Of a stretch of DNA of 64,000 bases, positions 23,863-31,703 are shown piece after piece. Both the position numbers and the translations under genes were made by a program. The stretch is from NCBI RefSeq assembly GCF_021725675.1, contig NZ_JAKJPO010000001.1, positions 186,001-250,000 of the forward strand, written 5' to 3'. The notes beneath the pieces are model-generated. The model was given only the letters and a program-made list of their open reading frames with translations. It was not told the DNA's origin and made no database searches. The DNA is from Marilutibacter chinensis. GTDB lineage: Bacteria; Pseudomonadota; Gammaproteobacteria; Xanthomonadales; Xanthomonadaceae. The stretch's first letter is position 1; every line of letters begins with the position of its first letter.

Positions 23863-24306
23863 ATGACACTGCCCACACGCTGGAATCCGTTCCAGACCGC
23901 CCGTTTCGACCCGTTCCGGGACTTCGACGACCTGGTGCGAAGGCTCGGCACCCAGGATCTGATCTCGCGCGAGTACGAGAAGACCATGGAGATGCGCATG
24001 GACATCACCGAGGACGATGGGCAGTACCGCGTGGCCATCGACATCCCCGGTGTCCGGAAGGAAGACATCGAGGTATCGGTCGACGGCAACCAGGTCTCCG
24101 TCAGCGCCAAGGTCGAGCGCGAGAGCACGAAGGAAGACGAGAAGACGATATGCAGCGAGCGCTACCAGGGCAAGGCTTACCGGTCGTTCCTGCTGCCGTC
24201 CGAGATCGACGCCGCGAAGGCAGAGGCCCATTACGACGGTGGGGTGCTCAGCCTGGCGTTGCCCAAGAAGGCGGGAAACGGTTCTCGCAAGCTGTCGGTC
24301 AACTGA
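23863..24306 (+). CDS. Hsp20/alpha-crystallin small heat shock protein
   Basis: 147 residues, ATP-independent holdase. Short N-terminal arm WNPFQTARFDPFRDFDDL, alpha-crystallin domain about 47-136 ending in the hallmark GVLSLALPKK (127-136). The C-terminal I-x-I motif that drives large oligomers is missing (tail NGSRKLSVN). CGGAGAACC precedes ATG 23863. Followed by two small stress-type genes on the same strand, probably an operon. Confidence 0.95.
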   Translation: MTLPTRWNPFQTARFDPFRDFDDLVRRLGTQDLISREYEKTMEMRMDITEDDGQYRVAIDIPGVRKEDIEVSVDGNQVSVSAKVERESTKEDEKTICSERYQGKAYRSFLLPSEIDAAKAEAHYDGGVLSLALPKKAGNGSRKLSVN

Positions 24307-24337
24307 GACCTCGCCCGCGCGAGAAGCGAGAGTGGAC

Positions 24338-24885
24338 ATGAACAGGCAGCTGGTTGTGCTTGCGTTGTCGCTGGTGCTGCTCCTTCCGACCGCCGCGCCG
24401 GCCCAGGAGCGACACGAGGAAACGGCCGCCCAGCGGCTCCTGAGGAAGCGGCGGACGAGGACGAAGCCAGGCTCAGGAGAGAGGTCGACGAGGCCATGGA
24501 CGTACTGCGAACGTACTCGGTCGAGCGTCGCGACGAAGCGGTGGCCCGGGCGAGACAGGCAACCGCGTCGATCGACGTGCAGATCCAACGCCTGCAGGCA
24601 CGGATCGATGCAGACTGGTCCGGGATGAACGACGACGCCAGGCGCAGGTCGCGATCGGCCCTGAGGGAGATCGAACGCGGGCGAAACGCCGCGGCGGAAT
24701 GGTATGGCGGCATGCGCCATGGTTCGTCCGCGGCCTGGAAGGAGGTCCGGGAGGGATTCGTGCGCAGCTACGACGAGCTGGCGCGGGCCCTGAGACATGC
24801 GCGCGAGGAGCTGAGGGACGGGGGGCGTCCGCGCCCGGAAGACGACCCGTCCTCGCAGGACGCCGGGCAGAAGGAAGGTTCATGA
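24338..24885 (+). pseudogene. Exported coiled-coil stress protein, apparently frameshifted
   Basis: ATG 24338 starts a clean signal peptide (MNRQLVVLALSLVLLLP, then AAPAQ) in one frame, but after about residue 30 that frame becomes Arg/Thr-rich nonsense. The next frame (+2) carries protein-like sequence from about 24440: EEAADEDEARLRREVDEAMD, then a long charged coiled coil to the stop at 24885. The coding sense therefore shifts frame between about 24400 and 24450. It is either a genuine mutation or a base-call error; otherwise a cytoplasmic version could start at ATG 24496. The coiled-coil part resembles the sll1863-type stress proteins. It lies between hsp20 and a DUF883 gene. Confidence 0.6.
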
Positions 24886-24937
24886 GCTGGCCACGGCCAG
24901 GATCCACTGGCAGACATCCACCAACCGAGGCATCGGG

Positions 24938-25246
24938 ATGAACAGGCTTGATACAAGACGGATGCGTCACGACCTTCATGGCCTTGTCGATCAATTCGAG
25001 GTCCTGTTGCAGGACATGGCGGACGCGACAGGCGAGCGACCGGACGAGTTGAAGCGGCGTGCGGATCGGCGGTTGCGGAAGCTGCGCTCACGCCTGTCCG
25101 GACTGGAGCAGGCGGCCGCCGGCCGGGCGCGGGCGATCGGCCGCAGCACCCGCGGCTACGTGTCCGGCCATCCCTGGATTGCGGCGGGTGCCGTGCTGGC
25201 GGCCGTGCTCGCGGTGGGGCTCGTCGCGAGGCGCCGCCTGCCATGA
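24938..25246 (+). CDS. DUF883 (ElaB/YqjD-type) membrane-anchored protein
   Basis: 102 residues: an amphipathic, highly charged helix (about 10-75) followed by the family signature GYVSGHPW and one C-terminal transmembrane segment (about 79-97) ending RRRLP. In E. coli, YqjD and ElaB anchor ribosomes to the inner membrane in stationary phase. With the HPF/RaiA-like gene at 26482 the island has two candidates for ribosome inactivation. ATG 24938 follows CATCGGG. Confidence 0.85.
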   Translation: MNRLDTRRMRHDLHGLVDQFEVLLQDMADATGERPDELKRRADRRLRKLRSRLSGLEQAAAGRARAIGRSTRGYVSGHPWIAAGAVLAAVLAVGLVARRRLP

Positions 25247-25280
25247 CGGGGCAGGGCGACGGCCATCGCCCATGGCGACC

Positions 25281-25296
25281 GTAACCGTTGCGTTAC
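25281..25296. promoter_or_regulatory. Inverted repeat GTAAC-N6-GTTAC upstream of the Crp/Fnr gene
   Basis: Five-bp arms at 25281-25285 and 25292-25296, with a further GTTAC at 25312-25316. It lies about 90-105 nt before the regulator start at 25385 and could be an operator for it. No FNR-type box is found there, so the regulator does not seem to control itself through the island motif. Confidence 0.35.
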
Positions 25297-25384
25297 CGTC
25301 CGTTTCATTCGGTTACACAGGCCCAATCAACGGGTGACGCGGCTCCGGCAGGATCCCGAACATGGTCCTTCCGGAGCCGTTTCC

Positions 25385-26110
25385 ATGTTCGACTTTCCCG
25401 ATATCGTCCATACACCGGATCACGCGCCTTCGTTTCAGGCGCCTGCTCCTGTCGCGCGGATGCCCGCGCTGCTCGAGCTGGAAGCCATGCTGGCGGCATT
25501 GCCGCTGCACAGGCGGCGGATCCAGGCGCGCCAGACCCTGTTCCGCGCCGGTCAGCCGCACACGTCTCTCTACCTGGTGCATGCCGGATTCTTCAAGACC
25601 TGCGTGCTCAGCGAAGACGGGCGCGAGAAGATCACCGGTTTCCACCTGCGCGGCGATCTGCTCGGCATCGATGCACTGGGCATGCCCTGCCACGGCTGCG
25701 ATGCGGTGTCGCTCGATCTGGGTGAGGTATGGGAGATCCCGTCCAGCGTGATGACTGGCGGGATGCCCGAGATCCGCGAGGCGATCACGTCGGCGCTGGC
25801 AGCGGAGATACGACGTGACTGGAACTGGATGCTGATGGTCAGCACGCTGACCGCCGAGCAGCGTGTCGCGACCTTTCTGCTGGATCTGGCGACGCGCCTG
25901 CAGTCGCTGGGATTCAGCCGGCGACACGTGATGCTGCGGATGACGCGCGGCGACCTCGGGAACTATCTTGCGCTGAAACTCGAAACGGTCGTGCGTGCGC
26001 TGACACGCATGCAGGGCGCCGGGCTGATATCGATCGACCGCCGGGAGATCCGCATCGAGGACGAGCCGGCCCTGCGCGAGCTGATGAGTCGGGCACGGAC
26101 GACGCATTGA
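25385..26110 (+). CDS. Crp/Fnr-family regulator without FNR iron-sulfur cysteines
   Basis: 241 residues. The cNMP-binding-type beta barrel covers about 40-130, with FNR-like ITGFHLRGDLLGIDALG at 83-99; the dimer helix follows; HTH is at about 183-212 with MTRGDLGNYLALKLETVVRA (187-206). In E. coli FNR the contacts are E209, S212 and R213; the equivalents here are E200, V203 and R204. The FNR cluster ligands are absent: no cysteine precedes residue 73, and the position of C122 is W116. The only cysteines are C73, C102 and C105. ATG 25385 was chosen over GTG 25334 because of the GGAG eight bases before it. It is the likely regulator of the ten boxes around it. Confidence 0.9.
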   Translation: MFDFPDIVHTPDHAPSFQAPAPVARMPALLELEAMLAALPLHRRRIQARQTLFRAGQPHTSLYLVHAGFFKTCVLSEDGREKITGFHLRGDLLGIDALGMPCHGCDAVSLDLGEVWEIPSSVMTGGMPEIREAITSALAAEIRRDWNWMLMVSTLTAEQRVATFLLDLATRLQSLGFSRRHVMLRMTRGDLGNYLALKLETVVRALTRMQGAGLISIDRREIRIEDEPALRELMSRARTTH

Positions 26111-26239
26111 CGCCGTCGGACGGCACCCCGCCATCAGCCTGTCTTCGGTACGGCCGCATCCGGCTTCCTGCTGTCTCGGGGCTGTTGGATTCATCCTTTC
26201 GCCGCGCGGGACAGGGGGGCCATCCGCATTGCCAGGATT

Positions 26240-26485
26240 TCAGGGCGCATCCGGCTCCCAGTCGAGGTCGAAATCGTCGCTTCCCTCCAGCAGCTGCTGG
26301 AGGATGGACAGCAGCAGGTCGGAGGCGCCGGCCTCCGCCCAGCGCTCGATCAGTTCGGGATCCAGCGGAATCGGGTCGTCCTCACGGCCGGGTTCTTCGA
26401 ACAGCGACATCAGCCGGTTGCATTCGTGTTCGCTCAGCTTCCCGAGATAACGGCCGCTACGACGGTCATACAGGCGCGGCATCAC
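26240..26485 (-). CDS. Small acidic protein coupled to the HPF-like gene
   Basis: 81 residues: MMPRLYDRRSGRYLGKLSEH followed by an acidic C-terminal part. The RSGRYLGKLSE opening recalls short proteins found beside universal stress genes in other bacteria, with unknown function. ATG 26485 overlaps the stop of the HPF-like gene by four bases (ATG 26482 is an alternative), so it is translationally coupled to it. No TM or signal peptide. Confidence 0.7.
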   Translation of the reverse strand: MMPRLYDRRSGRYLGKLSEHECNRLMSLFEEPGREDDPIPLDPELIERWAEAGASDLLLSILQQLLEGSDDFDLDWEPDAP

Positions 26486-26880
26486 GGCTTCTCCAGTGGT
26501 TCGTCGCCATCGGGGGGCGAGCCTGCGTCGATGAATACGGTCGAACGGGAAGCGGGAGCCGTCACCGCGGAAACCGTGGACTCCTGGAGCCGTTTGCGCA
26601 GGGCACCGAAGGCATGGTCGACGGTCTCGTACAGACCTTCGCGACCACGGCTTCCACCCCCGGAACGTGCGATCTGGACCACCTGCCCGGGGATGTCCGT
26701 GCTGATGCGGACGAGATAGCGATCATGGCGCCGGTGCCGGACGTCCCGGCTGATCGTCACCAGGCAGGATTGCAGGCCGGGGACGTAGCGCAGGAGGTGA
26801 CAGGCCTGACCCTCAATGTCGGCGCGAAGCAAGGTCGAAGGTGGCATGCCGAAGAAGTTGACGGCGATGTGGAGTTGCAT
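26482..26880 (-). CDS. HPF/RaiA-like ribosome-associated protein
   Basis: 132 residues. MQLHIAVNFFGMPPSTLLRADIEGQ opens a beta-alpha-beta fold typical of the Sigma-54 modulation / RaiA family (the residues are listed in two parts: MQLHIAVNFFGMPPS and TLLRADIEG), with CLVTISRD and YLVRISTDIPG strands and a second helix YETVDHAFGALRKRL. Such factors bind the 30S decoding site and inactivate ribosomes. The Pro/Asp-rich tail replaces the long-HPF C-terminal domain. An FNR-type box with one mismatch is centred 62.5 bp upstream. Confidence 0.78.
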   Translation of the reverse strand: MQLHIAVNFFGMPPSTLLRADIEGQACHLLRYVPGLQSCLVTISRDVRHRRHDRYLVRISTDIPGQVVQIARSGGGSRGREGLYETVDHAFGALRKRLQESTVSAVTAPASRSTVFIDAGSPPDGDEPLEKP

Positions 26881-26935
26881 GGCCGGATTCCGCTGCTGCG
26901 ACGTCCGAAGCATGGCCAGGGACGACGGCGGGATC

Positions 26936-26949
26936 TTGATCCAGGTCAG
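26936..26949. promoter_or_regulatory. FNR/Anr-type box g, TTGAT-ccag-GTCAG
   Basis: One mismatch in the last base of the right half. Centre 26942.5, 62.5 bp from the HPF-like start (26880), so its position matches the other sites. Confidence 0.65.
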
Positions 26950-27235
26950 CAGTCGTGCGGATTCCGGGTCCGGCCCGGGACGCGGAAGCAGATCCTGGTC
27001 GCGCACCCAACGGGTCTGACCTGTGCGGATCGCGACCCGGGCGGCGTCCTCGCACCGCCGCAACGCAACGATTCAAACGGACGCACGCAGGGCAAGTGGA
27101 GATGGCCGGCTGTCGGCGCCGCTCCAGTGACCATCCCCATCGTCCGGAGAGCCGGTTGCGGGAGGCGAGGGCGCACGTCATGTCCGCGCGGTGCTGCAAT
27201 CCGCGGCCCGAATCGCACCGGGCAGGCGCGGCAAG

Positions 27236-27249
27236 TTGATGCAGGTCAA
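27236..27249. promoter_or_regulatory. FNR/Anr-type box h, TTGAT-gcag-GTCAA
   Basis: Centre 27242.5, 63.5 bp before ATG 27306. AGAATC at 27272-27277 lies where a -10 box would be expected for a site at -41.5. Confidence 0.77.
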
Positions 27250-27305
27250 TCCGCCCCGCGGGGACGGGACCAGAATCGTTCCATGTCCCGCGCACCCGAA
27301 CCGAC

Positions 27306-28640
27306 ATGATTCGACTCCCGTTCCATGACCGTGAAGATGCCGCGCGCCAGCTCGCGGTAGCGCTGGCCGGATACCGCGACACGCATCCGCTGGTGCTCGC
27401 GATTCCGCGCGGTGCAGTTCCGATCGGACGGATCGTCGCCGACATGCTGTCCGGAGATCTGGACGTGATCCTGGTTCGCAAGCTGGGGGCGCCGGGAAAT
27501 CCGGAGCTGGCCATCGGCGCGGTCGATGAGCGTGGGCTCGTGATGCTGAACGAAAATGCGGACTGGACAGGAGCCGACGACGTATACGTCCAGGACGAGG
27601 TGGCGCGCCAGTTGCGGGTGATTCGCGAACGCGAGCAGCGCTACCGGGCCGGAAGACCCGCGACGGCATTGGCGGGACGGGTGGTCATCGTCGTCGATGA
27701 CGGGCTGGCGACCGGTGCCACGATGATCGCGGCGCTGCGCGCGGCGCGCGCGCAGAAGCCCGCGCGCCTGGTCTGCGCGGTACCGGTGGCGGCCCAGGAC
27801 AGCATGTTCGAAGTCCGTCGCCATGCCGACGACACCGTGTGCCTGGCGACGCCGTATCCGTTCCGCGCTGTGGGGCTCTACTACCGGAACTTCTCCCAGG
27901 TCGAGGACGAGGAGGTCGCCGCGCTGCTGGGCGCCGCGCCGGCGTCGGACGAGCCGCCGGGAGGTACCGCAGCGGTGTCGCGCGCGGTAAGGATCAAGGT
28001 CAATCATGTCGTGCTCGACGGGGATCTGGTTGTCCCTGCGTCGCCCAGGGGGCTGGTGCTGTTCGCGCACGGCAGCGGCAGCGGCCGGCACAGCAAGCGC
28101 AGCAGGTTCGTCGCCGGCGTGTTGCAGCAGCACGGCGTCGCCACCCTGCTGCTGGATCTGCTGACACCCGAGGAGGATGCGCACCCGCGGGCACGCTTCG
28201 ATATCGCACTGCTGACCCTGCGGCTCGAGGCGGTACTGGACTGGGTGCGTGCGGAAAAGACACTGATGTGGCTGCCCACCGGATTGTTCGGTGCCAGCAC
28301 CGGCGCCGCTGCGGCGATATCCGTCGCGGCCCGGCATCCCCAGCACGTGGTCGCGGTGGTCTCGCGGGGAGGGCGGCCGGACCTGGCGGGCTGGCTGCCT
28401 CTGTCGCAGGTGCGCACGCCGACATTGCTGATCGTCGGCGGCGCGGATCGCGAGGTGCTGGAGCTCAACCGGGCCGCCCGAACGGTAATGGGCCGCTGGG
28501 CCGAGATCGTCGTCGTGCCGGGCGCGACGCACCTGTTCGAGGAGCCCGGTGCGCTGGAGGAGGCGGCGAACCGTGCCGCCGACTGGTTCATGCGTCACTT
28601 CCGCGACACGGCGCCCGTGGGGGCCACGCTGACGCTCTAG
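27306..28640 (+). CDS. Phosphoribosyltransferase-dienelactone hydrolase fusion
   Basis: 444 residues, two domains. The N-terminal type I PRTase (about 1-215) has the PRPP loop VVIVVDDGLATGAT at 127-140. The C-terminal alpha/beta hydrolase (about 228-440) has an oxyanion-region HGSGSG at 255-260, nucleophile elbow GASTG at 329-333 (S331), a candidate acid D381 and H409 in GATHLFEE. Length and layout equal M. tuberculosis Rv0571c of the DosR dormancy regulon. Substrates unknown. FNR-type box 63.5 bp upstream. Confidence 0.9.
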   Translation: MIRLPFHDREDAARQLAVALAGYRDTHPLVLAIPRGAVPIGRIVADMLSGDLDVILVRKLGAPGNPELAIGAVDERGLVMLNENADWTGADDVYVQDEVARQLRVIREREQRYRAGRPATALAGRVVIVVDDGLATGATMIAALRAARAQKPARLVCAVPVAAQDSMFEVRRHADDTVCLATPYPFRAVGLYYRNFSQVEDEEVAALLGAAPASDEPPGGTAAVSRAVRIKVNHVVLDGDLVVPASPRGLVLFAHGSGSGRHSKRSRFVAGVLQQHGVATLLLDLLTPEEDAHPRARFDIALLTLRLEAVLDWVRAEKTLMWLPTGLFGASTGAAAAISVAARHPQHVVAVVSRGGRPDLAGWLPLSQVRTPTLLIVGGADREVLELNRAARTVMGRWAEIVVVPGATHLFEEPGALEEAANRAADWFMRHFRDTAPVGATLTL

Positions 28641-28654
28641 AATCGGTCCCGCCT

Positions 28655-30652
28655 TCAGGCGCGGCTGCCGGCGCAGCGTTTCAGCGCCGCCGCCAGTTCG
28701 TCGCGCCGGTAGGGCTTGCGCATCAGCTCGAAGCCATGCTGCTCTCCAGGCGACACGCTGTTCTCGTCGTATCCGGACGTCATCAGCACGGCCAGCCCGG
28801 GACGCATCGCGCAGGCTGCGCGGGCCAGCTCGTATCCGTCCATTCCCTCGCCGAGGCGGACATCGCTGAACAGCAGCGAGATCGAAGGAGTCTCGCGCAG
28901 GCGTTGCAGCGCTTCGGCGGCATTGCCGGCGCTGACCACCCGGTAACCCAGCGAATGCAGGAACGCCTCCGCGATCGTGCGGACTTCATCCTCGTCCTCG
29001 ACCACCAGCACCGTCTTTCCACCGTCCGCCTCGAGCGGAGCAGAGGCGCTGCTGGTCTCCGCACTCCGGCTCGACCCGGTGGCTACAGGCAGGTAGATTT
29101 CCACCCGCGTGCCGTGGCTCGGCCGGCTGTCGATATGCATGTAGCCGCCACTCTGCTTGATGAAGCCGTACACCATGCTCAGGCCCAGTCCGTTGCCCGA
29201 CTTCTTGGTGGTGAAGAACGGCTCCACGGCGTGCGCCAGCGTCGCGGGATCCATTCCGCAACCGGTGTCGCCGACCGAGAACATCACGTAGTGCCCCGGC
29301 CCGGGCTCGGCGTCATGCCCGGCGGAGCCGATCCTGCATTCCCTGGCGGACAGGGTGACCTCGCCGCCGCGCGGCATCGCGTCGCGCGCATTCAACGCGA
29401 GGTTCACCAGCGCGGAATCGAGCAGGGTCGAATCGGCAAACACATTGGCGATCGGCTGCTGGCACTCGACCGCGATCCGGATCGTTTCGCCCAGCGTCCG
29501 TCGCAGCATCGAAGCCATTTCGGCCAGCAGCACCTCCGGTTCGAGCGCCTGCGGGGACAGGCGCTGGCGTCTGGCGAAGGCGAGCAGCTTGGCGGTGAGG
29601 TCGGCCCCGCGGGACGTCGCCCGCGAAGCGCTGGCGATCAGTCCCTTCGCGCCAGGGGGCAGGTCCTCCCGGGCTTCCAGCAACTGCAGGTTGCCGGATA
29701 TGACGGTCAGCAGATTGTTGAAGTCGTGGGCGACGCCACCGGTCAGCTGCCCGATCGCATCCAGCCGCTGTGCGTGCGCGAGCTGCTCTTCCGTATGGCG
29801 GCGCTGTATCGACGTGGTCAGCAAACTGGCGGTCATCCGCAGAAGATGCATCGCGTCGTGGCTGAAGCGGCGGGTGTCCTGCGCCATCACGATCAGTGCA
29901 CCGATCGGCCGTTCCCGGTCGGACATGGGCATCACCGCGACGCTGGAGGCCTGGCCGCTCATGGGTTGAGGCCAGCCGTCGGGTTCGTCGTGGCCGAGCG
30001 ATTCCACGATGACCGGCTGGTCGTTCGCCAGTGCGCGCCACACCGCCGTGTCGCGCTGCGGTCTCCTGACGAACCGCTCCAGCTGCCGGGATTCGATGCC
30101 ATGGGTGGCCACCACCCGCGCATGGGCCCGGTCCGGCGTCACGAGAATCACCGCGGCCGCTTCGGCCTGCAACGCCTGCACCAGTTGCTCCGGCAGCATG
30201 TCGATCACGTCGCTGTCGTTGCCGGACGCCATCGCGACCTGGCCGATCCGTGCCGCCAGCGCGTCGTACCTGGCCCTCACCAGTGCCTGCCTGACCCGCT
30301 GGCTTTCGGACACGTCGCGGACCAGGGCCAGATACTGCATGTCGTCGGGGGTACGGATCGGGCCCAGCGAGATCTCGACCGGAAACTGGCCGCCATCGAG
30401 CCGCTGGCCGATCAACGACAGGCTCGCGTCGCCCATCGGACGGACCCGGGGGTGCGCCATGTACTCGGCGCGGTGCCGGCTGTGGCGGTCGCGCATCTCG
30501 ACCGGCATCAGGGCTTCGATGGAAAGGCCCTCCAGGTCGCCGGCGGGATAGCCGAACAGGCGCTCGGCATGGGAGTTGGCGCGGACGATGCGACCTTCCC
30601 GGTCGACGACGATCATCGCGTCGGGAATCAACTCGAACAGCTGTTCCAGCAT
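28655..30652 (-). CDS. PAS-GAF hybrid sensor histidine kinase
   Basis: 665 residues, cytoplasmic. PAS domain at about 1-120 (ELIPDAMIVVDREGRIVRAN), GAF-like domain at about 140-285, HisKA with phospho-accepting H309 in GGVAHDFNNLL, HATPase with N-box LALNARDAM, G1 DTGCGMD and G2 GNGLGLS, then a C-terminal receiver (about 548-665) with phospho-acceptor Asp in LLFSDVRLG. No transmembrane segment, so it senses an internal signal. The response-regulator gene ends 10 nt upstream on the same strand. Confidence 0.93.
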   Translation of the reverse strand: MLEQLFELIPDAMIVVDREGRIVRANSHAERLFGYPAGDLEGLSIEALMPVEMRDRHSRHRAEYMAHPRVRPMGDASLSLIGQRLDGGQFPVEISLGPIRTPDDMQYLALVRDVSESQRVRQALVRARYDALAARIGQVAMASGNDSDVIDMLPEQLVQALQAEAAAVILVTPDRAHARVVATHGIESRQLERFVRRPQRDTAVWRALANDQPVIVESLGHDEPDGWPQPMSGQASSVAVMPMSDRERPIGALIVMAQDTRRFSHDAMHLLRMTASLLTTSIQRRHTEEQLAHAQRLDAIGQLTGGVAHDFNNLLTVISGNLQLLEAREDLPPGAKGLIASASRATSRGADLTAKLLAFARRQRLSPQALEPEVLLAEMASMLRRTLGETIRIAVECQQPIANVFADSTLLDSALVNLALNARDAMPRGGEVTLSARECRIGSAGHDAEPGPGHYVMFSVGDTGCGMDPATLAHAVEPFFTTKKSGNGLGLSMVYGFIKQSGGYMHIDSRPSHGTRVEIYLPVATGSSRSAETSSASAPLEADGGKTVLVVEDEDEVRTIAEAFLHSLGYRVVSAGNAAEALQRLRETPSISLLFSDVRLGEGMDGYELARAACAMRPGLAVLMTSGYDENSVSPGEQHGFELMRKPYRRDELAAALKRCAGSRA

Positions 30653-30662
30653 GGCGGCGGCC

Positions 30663-31394
30663 TCAATGGACCCGCACCCGGGCGGCCATCAGGTAGCCCG
30701 CGCCGCGGATCGACTGGATCAGTTGCGGTCGCGCGGCGTCGCGCTCGATCTTGCGCCGCAGACGGCTGATCTGCACGTCGATCGAGCGGTCGAAGGGACC
30801 GGCTTCGTGGCCGTGCAGGTGGTTCATCAACTGGTCCCGGCTGAGCACCTGGTTCGCGTGCTCCAGCAGGACGCGCAACAGGTCGAACTCGCCGCTGGTC
30901 AGGTCGATCGCGCGGCCGTCGCGGCCGGACAGCCGGCGCGACGACAGGTCCAGAGACAGGCTGTCGAACTCGAGCCGACGCGATGCGCCGGCATCATGGC
31001 GCGGCGTGGATCTGCGCAATACCGAACGGACCCGCGCCAGCAGTTCGCGCAGATCGAACGGTTTGTCGACGAAATCGTCGGCACCCAGTTCCAGACCTAC
31101 CACGCGCTCGACCGACTCCCTCCGGCCGCTGATCACGATCACCGGACCCTGCCATTGCTGCTGGAACTCGCGCAGCAGGCTCAGGCCGTCCGCATCCGGC
31201 AGGCCCAGATCGAGCAGCATCAGATCGATGCGCTCCCGTCCCAGGGTCCCGCGAAGGCCGGCCGCATCGCCGACATGGCTGACCCGATAGCCGTGCTCGC
31301 TCAGGTAGAGGTCGAGCATGCGGGCGATCTCGACGTCGTCGTCGACCACCAGCACATGGGGTTTGGTCTTGGGAGAATCCACGCAAGCATGCAT
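30663..31394 (-). CDS. OmpR-family response regulator
   Basis: 243 residues. Receiver domain about 12-125 with acidic pocket D18-D20, phospho-acceptor D62 and K111; winged-helix DNA-binding domain about 140-240 (EFDLLRVLLEHANQVLSRDQL, given as EFDLLRVLLEHAN and SRDQL; then SIDVQISRLRRKIE). ATG 31394 starts MHACVDSPKTKPHVLVVDDD just before the receiver; longer in-frame readings add a non-conserved tail. Operon with the hybrid kinase downstream. Divergent from the SQR-like gene. Confidence 0.92.
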   Translation of the reverse strand: MHACVDSPKTKPHVLVVDDDVEIARMLDLYLSEHGYRVSHVGDAAGLRGTLGRERIDLMLLDLGLPDADGLSLLREFQQQWQGPVIVISGRRESVERVVGLELGADDFVDKPFDLRELLARVRSVLRRSTPRHDAGASRRLEFDSLSLDLSSRRLSGRDGRAIDLTSGEFDLLRVLLEHANQVLSRDQLMNHLHGHEAGPFDRSIDVQISRLRRKIERDAARPQLIQSIRGAGYLMAARVRVH

Positions 31395-31635
31395 GACGAC
31401 AGGTCGATACCCGTTGGCGGCAAGCATAGGACGAATCGCGGGCCCCGCCCACATCCGCCCCGACACCGGCAGGCGCGCGCCCATGCGCAGCCGCGCGGGA
31501 GTGCGGGGCCGGCACGGCGGCGCCTCCGACGTTCCATTCAGACGTGATTCGCCGGAAGGACAGGCCATTTCCGCAAGGTGGTGTCCTGCAGATGCCTGCT
31601 AGCGGAGCCGCGGATTCGCCCGATCTCCAGCCCCA

Positions 31636-31649
31636 TTGATCGAGATCAA
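31636..31649. promoter_or_regulatory. FNR/Anr-type box i, TTGAT-cgag-ATCAA
   Basis: Perfect canonical half-sites. Centre 31642.5, 61.5 bp before the SQR-like ATG at 31704. The leftward response-regulator start is about 250 bp away, so the rightward gene is the likely target. Confidence 0.85.
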
Positions 31650-31703
31650 TGCGCCTGCCGCAGGGTAGAGGACGATCGGGTCATCCCGATCGAGGGCTCC
31701 CGC

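Noticed and set aside
28004-28017. Half-sites resembling an FNR box (ATCAAggTCAA)
   Set aside because: Direct, not inverted, arrangement inside the PRT-hydrolase coding region.
27839-30769. 976-codon plus-strand frame over the PRT-hydrolase and kinase genes
   Set aside because: It overlaps two well-supported genes in other frames and has no recognisable domain.
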